Assembly (NCBI RefSeq): GCF_040546685.1
Contig: NZ_JBEPOH010000002.1
Coordinates: 744,001 to 808,000 of the forward strand
From: Variovorax sp. OAS795
GTDB taxonomy: Bacteria > Pseudomonadota > Gammaproteobacteria > Burkholderiales > Burkholderiaceae_C
Direction of reading: 5' to 3'
Length of the DNA stretch: 64,000 nucleotides
Part shown: positions 43,515 through 52,305 of the stretch, in pieces
Position numbering within the stretch: position 1 is the first letter of the stretch
Layout: the number at the start of each line of letters is the position of its first letter
Notes under the pieces: generated by a model
What the model was told of the DNA's origin: nothing
The model's database searches: none
Seen by the model: only the letters and a program-made list of their open reading frames with translations
Made by a program: the position numbers and the translations under genes

Positions 43515-44608
43515 CCACTTCCATCCGCGCCACCGCGCTCGAACCCGATCCGTCCTTCGACACCGCCCACACGCTCGGGCTGCTGGCCCGCATCGGCCGA
43601 CAGATGCCGGTCTACGGCCTGCCGGTGCTGACCATCGGGCTCATCGTGCTGTTCTCGATCCTGCTGCCGCAGAGCTTTCCGACGCTGTTCAACCTGCGCT
43701 CGATCCTGAGCGACAAGTCGGTGATCGCCTTGCTCGCGCTCGCCGCCACCATCCCGATGATGACCGGCAAGATCGACCTCACGGTCGGCTACGGCATCGT
43801 GCTGTGGCACATCCTCGCGATCAGCCTGCAGACCCAGTTCGGGCTGTCGTGGCCCGCGGCGGTGGCGGTGGTGCTGCTGTGCGGCGCGCTGTTCGGCGTG
43901 ATCAACGGCGTGCTTGTGGAGCAGGCGCAGATCGACTCGTTCATCGCCACGCTGGGCACCGGCACCGTGCTGTATGCGATCGCGATGTGGCACAGCGGGG
44001 GGCGCCAGGTGATCGGCAGCCTGCCCGACGGCTTCGTGAACATCGCGGGCGCCGACCTGTTCGGCCTGCCGGTCACGGCGTTCTATGTGATGGCGCTGGC
44101 CGTGGTGCTGTGGCTGGTGAGCGAGCACACGCCGATCGGCCGCGCGTTCTACGTGATCGGCTCCAACCCGAAGGCGGCCGTGCTCAACGGCATTCCGCTG
44201 CAGAAATGCGTGATGGGCGCGTTCGTCGCGTCGGGGACGCTGTCGGCCTTCGCGGGCGTGGTGCTGGCCTCGCGGCTGCAGATCGGCCAGGCCGGCGTGG
44301 GGCTGGAGTTCCTGCTGCCGGCGCTGGTCGGCGCCTTCCTCGGCTCCACCACCATCCGGCCCGGCCGCGTGAACGTCTGGGGCACGCTGGTCGGCGTGGC
44401 CATCCTGGCGGTCGGCATCTCGGGCATCCAGCAGTTCGGCGGCGCGTTCTTCGTCGAGCCGCTGTTCAACGGCATCACGCTGCTGGTGTCGATCGGCATC
44501 GCGGGGTATGCGCAGCGCAAGCGCGGCCAGTCGATCAAGCGCCGCATCGCCGAGCAGCAGATCGCATCGCATCCAGCCGGCGCGCCGAAGGCGCCCGCGG
44601 AGTCCTGA
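43511..44608 (+). CDS. CUT2 ABC importer permease (RbsC-like)
   Basis: The 365-residue membrane protein has about 8-10 hydrophobic segments. It shows the CUT2 permease hallmarks MMTGKIDLTVGYGIVLWHI and IGSNPKAAVLNGIPL, and GAFLGSTTIRPGRVNVWGT near the end. It overlaps the ATPase stop by ATGA and is followed 42 bases later by the binding protein. It forms a homodimeric pore for a monosaccharide. The substrate is unknown. Confidence 0.92.
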   Translation: MTTSIRATALEPDPSFDTAHTLGLLARIGRQMPVYGLPVLTIGLIVLFSILLPQSFPTLFNLRSILSDKSVIALLALAATIPMMTGKIDLTVGYGIVLWHILAISLQTQFGLSWPAAVAVVLLCGALFGVINGVLVEQAQIDSFIATLGTGTVLYAIAMWHSGGRQVIGSLPDGFVNIAGADLFGLPVTAFYVMALAVVLWLVSEHTPIGRAFYVIGSNPKAAVLNGIPLQKCVMGAFVASGTLSAFAGVVLASRLQIGQAGVGLEFLLPALVGAFLGSTTIRPGRVNVWGTLVGVAILAVGISGIQQFGGAFFVEPLFNGITLLVSIGIAGYAQRKRGQSIKRRIAEQQIASHPAGAPKAPAES

Positions 44609-44650
44609 AGGTTTTTTTCCACCACCCACCAGAAGCAACGAGAGACAAAC

Positions 44651-45778
44651 ATGACGACAACCTCCTTCCACGCATCGCTCAACCGCGCGCGCCGCACGGT
44701 GTTCGCAGCCGCCTTGGCCGCAGGCCTCGCGGTCCTTTCGGGCCACGCGATGGCCGACGATTTCCTCCAGCTTGCAAAGAGCAAGGTCGCGGCGGCGACG
44801 GCCGCCAAGACCAAGTGGGACGGCCCCACCACGGGCCCCAAGGCCGTGGCCGACAAGACCATCGTGTTCGTCGCGTCGGACATGCGCAACGGCGGCGTGC
44901 TCGGCGTGTCCAAGGGTGTGGAAGAGGCCACCAAGGTCATCGGCTGGAAGGTGCGCGTGCTCGATGGGCAGGGCACGGTGCAGGGCCGCACCGCGGCCTT
45001 CAACCAGGCGATGGCGCTCAAGCCGGCCGGCATTTTGCTCGGCGGCTTCGACGCCAAGGAACAGGCCACCAGCGTGAAGAAGGCGACCGAGGCCAAGGTT
45101 CCGGTGGTCGGCTGGCATGCCGCGAAGGAATCGGGTGCGGTCGACGGCCTGTTCTTCAACGTGACGACCAACGCGCAGGACGTGGCGGAGATTGCCGCGC
45201 TCTATGCGGTCGCCAAGTCGGACGGCAAGGCCGGCGTGGTGGTCTTCACCGACTCCGCGTATGCGGTGGCCATCGCCAAGTCGAACGCCATGGCCGAGGT
45301 CATCAAGAAGTGCGCCGGCTGCACGCTGCTGGGCGTGGAGGACACGCCGCTGGCCGACACCTCCACCCGCATGCCGCAGCTGACCACGTCGCTGATCCAG
45401 CGGCACGGTGCCAAGTGGACCTATTCGCTCGGCATCAACGACCTGTACTTCGACTTCATGGGCCCCACCCTGCAGTCGGCCGGCGCGGTGGCCAAGGACC
45501 TGCAGAACCTCTCGGGCGGCGACGGCTCGGAGTCGGCCTACCAGCGCATCCGCAGCAAGCGCTTCCAGGCCGGCACGGTGCCCGAGCCGCTGAGCCTGCA
45601 CGGCTGGCAGATGGTCGACGAGATCAACCGGGCGCTGGGCGGCCAACAGCCCAGCGGCTACTCCACGCCGGTGCACCTGGTGACGGCCGAGAACATTGCG
45701 AGCGACGGCGGACCGGCGAACAGCTTCGATCCGGGCAACGGCTACCGCGACGCCTACAAGCGCATCTGGGGCAAGTAG
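44651..45778 (+). CDS. CUT2 sugar-binding protein (LacI-like periplasmic fold)
   Basis: The 375-residue protein has a signal peptide (FAAALAAGLAVLSGHAMA). Its type-1 periplasmic binding domain shows KTIVFVASDMRNGGVLGVSK, FNQAMALKPAGILLGGFD, YSLGINDLYFDFM and a C-terminal DPGNGYRDAYKRIWG. It belongs with CUT2 importers and delivers the sugar to the preceding permease. It is the last gene of the 33.7-45.8 kb array and is followed by a small hairpin. Confidence 0.92.
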   Translation: MTTTSFHASLNRARRTVFAAALAAGLAVLSGHAMADDFLQLAKSKVAAATAAKTKWDGPTTGPKAVADKTIVFVASDMRNGGVLGVSKGVEEATKVIGWKVRVLDGQGTVQGRTAAFNQAMALKPAGILLGGFDAKEQATSVKKATEAKVPVVGWHAAKESGAVDGLFFNVTTNAQDVAEIAALYAVAKSDGKAGVVVFTDSAYAVAIAKSNAMAEVIKKCAGCTLLGVEDTPLADTSTRMPQLTTSLIQRHGAKWTYSLGINDLYFDFMGPTLQSAGAVAKDLQNLSGGDGSESAYQRIRSKRFQAGTVPEPLSLHGWQMVDEINRALGGQQPSGYSTPVHLVTAENIASDGGPANSFDPGNGYRDAYKRIWGK

Positions 45779-45786
45779 GACGCAAC

Positions 45787-45802
45787 ACGCCGCACGCGGC
45801 GT
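45787..45802. terminator. Small GC hairpin between convergent genes
   Basis: Arms ACGCCGC and GCGGCGT with a 2-base centre sit in the 24-base gap between the convergent stops of the sugar-binding protein and ABC ATPase genes. There is no T run, so this is a weak terminator call. Confidence 0.3.
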
Positions 45803-46450
45803 TCAGCGAAGCGGCAGCTCGATGCAGCCGGCGAGCCGGACCTGCGGCACGTGGCCGAGGCGCGCGCTGCTCGCAATGACGATCGCATGGCCCGGGCGCG
45901 CCGCGCGCGATGCGATGGTCTTCCACAGGCAGCCGATCGACCGCGCATCGAGCGCGCCTTCGGGTTCGTCCAAGAGCACCAGCGGCCGGCCCGAAGACAG
46001 CGCGGCGGCGAGCCAGACCTTGCGCTTCGACCCGGTCGAGAGCATGTACATCGGCTTGTCGATGTGCGCGGTGAGCGAGAAGCCTTCGACCAGCGTCTGC
46101 CACAGCGCCGCATCGAAGGCCCCATCGCCCTCGCCCAGCATGGCCGTGCAGTCGCGCGCGGTGACCTGGTCGAACGCCTCGGTGGCCGGATCGCAGAAGA
46201 ACACCTGGCGCCTGTAGGCGGAGGGTGCGGCGGCGAGGCTTGCGCCCGCCAGCGCCAGCGTGCCGGAAGCGGGCAGGGTGCCCGCGATCACGCGCAGCAG
46301 GGTCGATTTTCCGCTGCCCGTGTCGCCATGGAGCAGCGTGACGCCTTCGCCCACCGAGGCGCTCCAGCCCGATGCCAGCGCGGGCTGGCCCGGGTAGGCA
46401 AAGCCCACGCCGTCGAGCCGGAGGATGGGAGGGGGCGTCGGAGAATTCAT
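45803..46450 (-). CDS. Stand-alone ABC ATPase
   Basis: The 215-residue single ABC domain has Walker A HGDTGSGKSTLLRV, an unusual signature LSTGSKRKVWLAAAL and Walker B LVLLDEPEGALDARS. The short length and the LSTGSKRK signature recall CcmA-like exporter subunits. No permease gene is adjacent on either side. It starts near a DUF3883-like gene on the other strand, sharing a divergent promoter gap of about 140 bases. The partner membrane protein must be encoded elsewhere, or the protein is not a transporter subunit. Confidence 0.8.
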   Translation of the reverse strand: MNSPTPPPILRLDGVGFAYPGQPALASGWSASVGEGVTLLHGDTGSGKSTLLRVIAGTLPASGTLALAGASLAAAPSAYRRQVFFCDPATEAFDQVTARDCTAMLGEGDGAFDAALWQTLVEGFSLTAHIDKPMYMLSTGSKRKVWLAAALSSGRPLVLLDEPEGALDARSIGCLWKTIASRAARPGHAIVIASSARLGHVPQVRLAGCIELPLR

Positions 46451-46589
46451 GTGCAGGGGCCTTTCGCCCGATTCTGCCTCGGACCGCCAGCGCCGTAACA
46501 GCGTGTGCGAACGCGCCGGCAGCCGGCGAAGGCGGGCGTCGATACGGCATACTCCCACCCCCCGATTCGCCAAAAAAAACCCCCACTGC

Positions 46590-47507
46590 ATGGACAAGGA
46601 AGTCGACCCCTCCGTACTCGCCGTCATCGATGAGATGCGACTCTCGGGACCGCGCCTCACGCCGGTCGAGATCGTCGCCAAGATGGGCGTGTTCGACGCG
46701 CGCGACAAGCCGTTCGACCAGGCCTGGCTCGCGACCGGCGACAACGTGATTGCCACCGTCTGGGCGGAATACGTGAGCGTCGGCGAAGGCGGGCGCTGGT
46801 TCTGCCTCGAGTCGCTGGACGTGCAGCGGCGCGCCGCCGGCGGCGACCGCACGCCGCACCAGGTCCAGCGCGCGAAGGATCGCCTTGCGCTGCTCAAGCG
46901 CACCTTCGATGCAGAGCAGGGCTTCCGGGCCGTGCTGCAGACCAACCGCGTGCCGATCGCCGAGCTCGAGAGCAACAAGGCCGCGAAGGTCTCGACGCGG
47001 GTGCGCGACGAGAGCGAATGGCATGTGGCCGTGTGGGAGCCGCTGCAAAAACTCGCGGTGCTGGTGCGCGGCCCGCGCGGCTGGGTTCCGGGCGAAACCG
47101 ACATCCAGGCCGCCCGGGCGCGGGGTGGCGTGCCCGCCAACGCGCCGGAAGCGCAGGCGGCTTCCGGCCAGGCCTCGCGCGAAGACGTGCAGGCCGCCGC
47201 AACGGCCTATGTCATGCGCCACTTCAAGGGCTACGGCTACAACGCCGAGGACGTGAGCAGCCAGGGCCTGGGCTACGGCATCGAAGTCTCGAACGCCAAG
47301 GGTGCAACGCTTCTCCGGGTCGTGGTGAAGGGCACCGCCACGGGCCTGCCGGCGTTCCAGCTCACGGACGAGGAACGCGCGGGTTCCGCGCGCGAGCCGC
47401 TCTGGCGCCTGCTGGTCGTCTCCGATGCGCTCGGTCCCACGGCGCAGCACAAGATCTACAAGGCGTCTGAAATGGTGCAGGCGCCGGGCTTCGATCCGAT
47501 TTCATAG
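46590..47507 (+). CDS. DUF3883-like domain protein
   Basis: The 305-residue soluble protein has a winged-helix-like N terminus (LAVIDEMRLSGPRLTPVEIV), a charged middle region and a C-terminal domain. That domain contains AATAYVMRHFKGYGYNAEDV and GYGIEVSNAKGATLLRVVVK, which resembles the DUF3883 (NO VEIN) nuclease-fold family. A strictly conserved nuclease motif is not obvious. It is followed by a clear intrinsic terminator. The role is unknown; relatives occur near defence and restriction genes, but no such genes are near here. Confidence 0.65.
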   Translation: MDKEVDPSVLAVIDEMRLSGPRLTPVEIVAKMGVFDARDKPFDQAWLATGDNVIATVWAEYVSVGEGGRWFCLESLDVQRRAAGGDRTPHQVQRAKDRLALLKRTFDAEQGFRAVLQTNRVPIAELESNKAAKVSTRVRDESEWHVAVWEPLQKLAVLVRGPRGWVPGETDIQAARARGGVPANAPEAQAASGQASREDVQAAATAYVMRHFKGYGYNAEDVSSQGLGYGIEVSNAKGATLLRVVVKGTATGLPAFQLTDEERAGSAREPLWRLLVVSDALGPTAQHKIYKASEMVQAPGFDPIS

Positions 47508-47528
47508 CCGGCAACCTGCCGGTTGCCC

Positions 47529-47564
47529 AAAAGGCGGCACCCCGCACGGGTCGCCGCCTTTTTT
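47529..47564 (+). terminator. Intrinsic terminator after the DUF3883-like gene
   Basis: Ten-base arms AAAAGGCGGC and GCCGCCTTTT, with an inner CCC/GGG pair and a run of six T, start about 20 bases after the stop. This is the best rho-independent terminator in the window. Confidence 0.85.
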
Positions 47565-47657
47565 GCGTCCATTTTTGTGACGGATCTTTTCAGGGCCAGC
47601 CGCGCACGCAGTGGAAACCTCGCACCCTGCGCAAGCGGCTTTGGCTGACACCGAGGC

Positions 47658-47687
47658 CCTTGCAATCTGGAAAAAATGACTGCAAGG
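47658..47687. promoter_or_regulatory. Inverted repeat CCTTGCA-N16-TGCAAGG
   Basis: Perfect 7-base arms with a 16-base AT-rich spacer lie about 65 bases upstream of the glycosyltransferase start. It may be an operator or part of the promoter; no regulator is assigned. Confidence 0.3.
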
Positions 47688-47752
47688 AAGCCGGTCTCCG
47701 GTTCCATTCTCCGCTCTCGTTTGTTCATTCATTCCCTCCCGAGGAGACTGTC

Positions 47753-48829
47753 TTGACGATGAAGATCGCGCAGATCGCCCCCTTGTACGAAGCCGTGCCG
47801 CCACGGCTCTACGGCGGCACCGAACGGGTTGTCGCGCACCTGGCCAACGCGCTGGTCGACCTGGGCCACGAGGTCACGCTGTTCGCCTCCGCCGAAACGC
47901 AGACCCGGGCCCGGCTGGCGCCCACGCGCGCACAGGCCCTGCGCCTGGACCCGGCGCCGTTGAAGTCCGACCTGGCGAGCCACATGAGCATGCTGCACGA
48001 GGTGCGGCGGCGCGCGGACGAATTCGACGTGCTGCATTTCCATGTCGACCTGCTGCACTTCCCCTTCTTCGAGCACATGGCGGCCCGCACGCTCACCACG
48101 CTCCATGGCCGCCTGGACATCGCCGACCTGCCCGGCGCCTACATGCGCTGGAAGCAGTATCCGCTGGTGTCGATCTCGCGGCACCAGCGCAAGCCGCTGC
48201 CCTTTGCCAACTGGTTCGCGACCATTGCGCACGGGATCGACCCGGCGCCGTATGCGTTCTCGCCGGAGCCCGGCGGCTATCTCGCGTTCCTCGGCCGCAT
48301 CTCGCCGGAGAAGCGGCCGGACCGCGCCATCGCTATCGCCACCCGGGCCGGCGTGCCGCTCAGGATCGCGGCCAAGGTCGATGCGGCCGACGCGCGCTAT
48401 TTCGAGCGCGAGATCCGGCCGCTGCTGGACAACCCGCTGGTCGAGTTCATCGGCGAAATCGGCGATGGCGACAAGGCCGCTTTTCTCGGCGGTGCGCGCG
48501 CGCTGCTCTTTCCGATCGACTGGCCCGAGCCCTTCGGGCTCGTGATGATCGAGGCCATGGCCTGCGGCACGCCGGTGATCGGATGGCGCTGCGGCTCGGT
48601 GCCCGAAGTGATCGAGCATGGCGTGAGTGGGCTCATCGTCGACGACGAGGCCCAGGCCGTCGAGGCGGTGCATGCCGTGGGCGCGCTCGATCGCCGCCGC
48701 GTGCGGCAGGCGTTCGAGCTGCGGTTCTCGGCGCATGCGATGGCCAGCGCCTATGTCGCGCAGTACGCACGCCTTGCCGGCGGGAGCGTGCTGCCCCCCC
48801 ACGGCGAGCTCTGCCCAGAGGCCGCATGA
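47753..48829 (+). CDS. Family-4 glycosyltransferase
   Basis: The roughly 358-residue GT-B enzyme has an N-terminal acceptor domain (QIAPLYEAVPPRLYGGTERV) and a donor domain (YLAFLGRISPEKRPDRAIAI, then EPFGLVMIEAMACGTPVIG with the nucleotide-sugar Glu). A GAGGAG site is 6 bases before a TTG codon (TTG-ACG-ATG) and 12 bases before the ATG, so the TTG is probably the real start. The stop overlaps the debranching-type gene as ATGA, which indicates coupled synthesis. It probably transfers glucose or another hexose; the acceptor is unknown. Confidence 0.88.
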   Translation: MTMKIAQIAPLYEAVPPRLYGGTERVVAHLANALVDLGHEVTLFASAETQTRARLAPTRAQALRLDPAPLKSDLASHMSMLHEVRRRADEFDVLHFHVDLLHFPFFEHMAARTLTTLHGRLDIADLPGAYMRWKQYPLVSISRHQRKPLPFANWFATIAHGIDPAPYAFSPEPGGYLAFLGRISPEKRPDRAIAIATRAGVPLRIAAKVDAADARYFEREIRPLLDNPLVEFIGEIGDGDKAAFLGGARALLFPIDWPEPFGLVMIEAMACGTPVIGWRCGSVPEVIEHGVSGLIVDDEAQAVEAVHAVGALDRRRVRQAFELRFSAHAMASAYVAQYARLAGGSVLPPHGELCPEAA

Positions 48830-50976
48830 GCATGAGCGATGAAGTGCCCGCGACCGAACAGGCGGAGCCGGCGCCCGAGCGTGCGGTGCAGCACGCCTTC
48901 GTGCTCAAGGAGGGCGACACCTACTTCGTGATGGACGGGCACGGCGACGTGGGCGGCGGCGTGGACGGGCTCTTCCACGACGACACGCGCATGCTGTCGA
49001 CCTTCGTGCTGCGGCTGAACGGCGCGCGGCCCTCGCTGCTGTCCAGCGGCGTGAGCCAGGACAACGTGTTCTTCACCGCGAACCTCACCAACCACCCGCT
49101 GCCGGTGCTCGGCTCCACCTCGATGCCGCAAGGCGTGATCCACCTGGAGCGCAGGCGCTTTCTCTGGGGCGCGCGGCTGTACGAGCGGCTGCGGCTCGTG
49201 AACTACAGCGACCAGCCCGCGGAGGCGCCGCTCACGCTGCAGTTCGGCGCGGACTTTCGCGACATGTTCGAGGTGCGCGGCCAGCAGCGCGCGCGGCGCG
49301 GCGAGTTCGGTGTGCCCGATGTCGGCGTGCAGGGCGTGGAGCTGCGCTACGAAGGGCTCGACACGGTGCTGCGGCGGGCCTGCATCAACTTCTCGCAGGT
49401 GCCGCAGCAGCTGGACACAGGCGCCGCGGCCTTCACCGTGCCGCTCGCGGCGCACGGCCATTGGACGCTCTACATCGAAGTGGGCAACGTGCCCGCGCTG
49501 CCGTCTGCCGAACGGTACCGCCAGGCGTGCGCGCTCGCGCGCTGGCGCATGCGCGCGCGGCAGCGTCGCGGCTCGCGGCTGGAGAGCTCGGGCCGCCTGT
49601 TCCAGGCCTGGCTGGACCGTTCGCGCGCCGACCTCGCCTTGCTCACGACCGACCTGCCGACCGGGCCCTATCCGTACGCCGGCATCCCGTGGTTCTCGAC
49701 GCCCTTTGGACGCGATGCCATCGTGACAGCCTTCCAGACGCTGTGGATCGACCCGCGGCTGGCGCAGGGCGTGCTGGAATTTCTTGCGGCGCGGCAGTCG
49801 CGCCAGACCTCGAGCTTTCGCGATGCGGAGCCCGGAAAGATCATGCACGAGACCCGCAAGGGCGAGATGGCCGCCGTCGACGAGCTGCCCTTCGGCCAGT
49901 ACTACGGCGGGGTCGACACCACGCCGCTCTTCGTGGCGCTGGCGGGCGCCTATGCGCAGCGCACCGCGGACCACGCCACCATCGACCGCATATGGCCCGC
50001 GCTGCTCGCGGCCTGTGCATGGATGGAGCGCAACATGGCGCGCCATCCCGATGGCCTGCTCGCCTACCAGCGCGGCGAGACCAGCGGCCTGGTGAACCAG
50101 GGCTGGAAGGACAGCCACGACTCCATCTTCCATGCCGACGGCCGCACGCCCGAAGGACCGATCGCGCTCGTCGAGGTGCAAGGCTATGTGTATGCCGCCT
50201 TCCTGGCCATGGCGTCGATCGCCGAGTGGCGCGTCGAAGCCGGCGCGGCGCACTGGCGCCAGCGCGCGGCCGCGATGCGCGTCGCGGTCGAGAAGCGCTT
50301 CTGGCTCGACGACCTGCAGTTCTATGCACTGGCGATCGACGGTGGCAACCAGCCCTGCCGCGTGCGCGCTTCCAATGCGGGGCACCTGCTGTTCACCGGC
50401 CTGCCGATCATGGAGCGTGCCCTGGCCGTGGGCCGGCAGCTGCTGTCGCCGGCCTTTGCCTCGGGCTGGGGCATCCGCACCTTGCCCGTCGAGGCGGTGC
50501 GCTTCAACCCGATGTCGTACCACAACGGGTCGGTGTGGCCGCACGATGCCGCGCTGTGCGCGGCCGGCATCGCGCGCTACGGCGAGCGCGACGGCGTGGT
50601 GCGCATCCTGGACAACCTGTTCGAATCGGCTGCGCACTTCGGCATGCGGCTGCCCGAATTGTTCTGCGGCTTCGACCGGCAGCCTGGCCAGTCGCCGATC
50701 GCGTATCCCGTGGCCTGCCTGCCGCAGGCGTGGGCGGCGGGGTCGGCGTTCATGCTGCTGCAAGCCTGCCTCGGCCTGCAGGTCGACGGCATCCGGCGCC
50801 AGGTGACCATCGTGCACCCGCGGCTGCCGGCCGACATCGACCAGCTGCATGTGCGGCAGCTGCACGTCGGCGATGCGCGCGTGGACCTGCATTTCCAGCG
50901 GCTCGAAGACCGGATCGTGGTGGTGGCGCAAACGTCGCCGGGCGGTCCCAAAGTGGCGGTGAACCTGCAGCTCTAG
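48826..50976 (+). CDS. Amylo-alpha-1,6-glucosidase (glycogen-debranching type)
   Basis: The 716-residue protein has an N-terminal beta-domain (about residues 15-270, MDGHGDVGGGVDGLFHDDTR) typical of this family. A C-terminal (alpha/alpha)6 glucosidase domain carries GIPWFSTPFGRDAIVTAFQT, HETRKGEMAAVDELPFGQYY and QGWKDSHDSIFHADG. Such proteins cleave alpha-1,6 links or act on other glucans or glycosyl compounds. It is coupled to the glycosyltransferase by an ATGA overlap. The pair may handle a stress-related glucoside or glycogen-like polymer. Confidence 0.88.
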   Translation: MSMSDEVPATEQAEPAPERAVQHAFVLKEGDTYFVMDGHGDVGGGVDGLFHDDTRMLSTFVLRLNGARPSLLSSGVSQDNVFFTANLTNHPLPVLGSTSMPQGVIHLERRRFLWGARLYERLRLVNYSDQPAEAPLTLQFGADFRDMFEVRGQQRARRGEFGVPDVGVQGVELRYEGLDTVLRRACINFSQVPQQLDTGAAAFTVPLAAHGHWTLYIEVGNVPALPSAERYRQACALARWRMRARQRRGSRLESSGRLFQAWLDRSRADLALLTTDLPTGPYPYAGIPWFSTPFGRDAIVTAFQTLWIDPRLAQGVLEFLAARQSRQTSSFRDAEPGKIMHETRKGEMAAVDELPFGQYYGGVDTTPLFVALAGAYAQRTADHATIDRIWPALLAACAWMERNMARHPDGLLAYQRGETSGLVNQGWKDSHDSIFHADGRTPEGPIALVEVQGYVYAAFLAMASIAEWRVEAGAAHWRQRAAAMRVAVEKRFWLDDLQFYALAIDGGNQPCRVRASNAGHLLFTGLPIMERALAVGRQLLSPAFASGWGIRTLPVEAVRFNPMSYHNGSVWPHDAALCAAGIARYGERDGVVRILDNLFESAAHFGMRLPELFCGFDRQPGQSPIAYPVACLPQAWAAGSAFMLLQACLGLQVDGIRRQVTIVHPRLPADIDQLHVRQLHVGDARVDLHFQRLEDRIVVVAQTSPGGPKVAVNLQL

Positions 50977-51003
50977 CGCAGCGGAGCGCGTGGTGGCGCG
51001 GCC

Positions 51004-51786
51004 TCAGGCCCTGCGCCTGAACAGCGCCGAGGCACCGCTGGCATGCGCCACGTCCTCGGCCGCCGAGAGCAGCGCGGGGCCGAGTGCGAGCATGCGTTCT
51101 TCGGTCAGGCGCACCACAGGCCCGGCGATGGTGATGACGCCGATCGCCGCGCCATTGCCGCTGCGCACCGGCGCGGCCATGGCGCTCATGCCGGGTGCGA
51201 ACACCTCGTTGATCATCGCGAAGCCGCGCTTGCGTGCCGCGCGCAGGCAGGCGAGCAGCGCCTTGACGCTGGTGGGCGCCTTGGGGCCATAGTCCTCGGG
51301 TTGGCCGAAGCCTTGCCGCGCCACGAGCTGCAGCGCCTGTTCGTCGCTCAATGTCGAGAGCCACGCATGGCCCGCCGAGCTGCATGACAGGTTCACCGAC
51401 AGGCCCATGTCCGGGTCGTAGCGCAGGCCGCGCAGGGCGCCCTGCGCCTTGGCCACGAAGGTGAGCTCGTCCCCGTCGACCACCGCGAGCCGGACCAGCT
51501 CGCCGGCTTCGGCCGCGAGCCGGTCGAGCAGCGGCTGGGCCACGTCCACGATGCCGCTGTTGCTCAGGAAGCTCAGGCCGAGTGACACCAGCTTGATGGT
51601 CAGCATGTAGTCGCCATGGCTCTGGTCCTGCCGCACGTAGCCGCAGCGGATCAACTCGACCAGCAGGCGGTGGGTGGCGCTCAGCGGCATGCCGAGCTCG
51701 GCCGAGAGCGCGGAAAGGGCGCGGCCTTCCGGGTGGGCGGCGAGATGCTCAAGCACCTTGAAGCTGCGTTCGAGGATGGCGGTCAT
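51004..51786 (-). CDS. IclR-family regulator
   Basis: The 260-residue protein has an IclR winged helix (RSFKVLEHLAAHPEGRALSA, then MPLSATHRLLVELIRCGYV) and an effector-binding C-terminal domain (SSAGHAWLSTLSDEQALQLV, AAPVRSGNGAAIGVITIAG). It lies between the glucosidase gene (convergent) and the catabolic island. An IclR-like palindrome lies upstream. It may control the island genes on its own strand or itself. The inducer is unknown. Confidence 0.9.
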   Translation of the reverse strand: MTAILERSFKVLEHLAAHPEGRALSALSAELGMPLSATHRLLVELIRCGYVRQDQSHGDYMLTIKLVSLGLSFLSNSGIVDVAQPLLDRLAAEAGELVRLAVVDGDELTFVAKAQGALRGLRYDPDMGLSVNLSCSSAGHAWLSTLSDEQALQLVARQGFGQPEDYGPKAPTSVKALLACLRAARKRGFAMINEVFAPGMSAMAAPVRSGNGAAIGVITIAGPVVRLTEERMLALGPALLSAAEDVAHASGASALFRRRA

Positions 51787-51847
51787 GGGGTGCGGAGAAT
51801 GGCAGGCAGTCGCCACTCTAGCGCTTTTGCCAAGTGTTTTCACCGAC

Positions 51848-51860
51848 GGAAAACGTTTCC
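51848..51860. promoter_or_regulatory. Candidate IclR operator (GGAAA-ACG-TTTCC)
   Basis: Inverted 5-base arms with a 3-base centre, about 60 bases upstream of the IclR start, match the GGAAA-N3-TTTCC form of the E. coli IclR site. Autoregulation is likely. Confidence 0.5.
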
Positions 51861-51906
51861 AGCGTGGCAAGGCCGGGCAAGAGACCGAACGCCTCCTGTG
51901 AGGCGC

Positions 51907-52305
51907 TCAGGTCACGCTCATCACCAGCGGCGTGGTCTGGAAGGCCAGCTGGCGCCAGCGGCCCTCGTGCTCGGTCCAGACCTGCATCACGCGCGAATCG
52001 ATGCGCACGGTGCCGCTGCCGTCCTTGCGCACGGCCACCAGCAGCTGCCGGCCGGTCATGAGCGCGCTAGCGCCGAGCAGCTGCACTTTCAGTTCGGAGC
52101 GCTCGACCTGCCGGTAGTCGACGTGCGTGCCGCCCGAGCGGAAGTAGCTCTCGCAGTCGTCGACCTGGCCCTTGGCATGCACATGCGTGAGCGCCGGATG
52201 AAGGATCTCGCGCAGCCGCGCGAAGTCGCGGCGCATCATGGCGTCGCAGCGTTCCGCTTCCAGGCCGAGCAGCAGGGCCTCGGTGCCGTTGAAGGCCTCT
52301 GTCAT
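51907..52305 (-). CDS. NTF2/SnoaL-like small protein
   Basis: The 132-residue protein has the cone-shaped NTF2-like fold pattern (LLLGLEAERCDAMMRRDFA, HVHAKGQVDDCESYF, RVMQVWTEHEGRWRQLAFQT). It overlaps the monooxygenase stop by ATGA, so the two are co-translated. Members act as small hydratases, isomerases or ligand-binding partners in aromatic and steroid metabolism. The activity here is unknown. Confidence 0.8.
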   Translation of the reverse strand: MTEAFNGTEALLLGLEAERCDAMMRRDFARLREILHPALTHVHAKGQVDDCESYFRSGGTHVDYRQVERSELKVQLLGASALMTGRQLLVAVRKDGSGTVRIDSRVMQVWTEHEGRWRQLAFQTTPLVMSVT

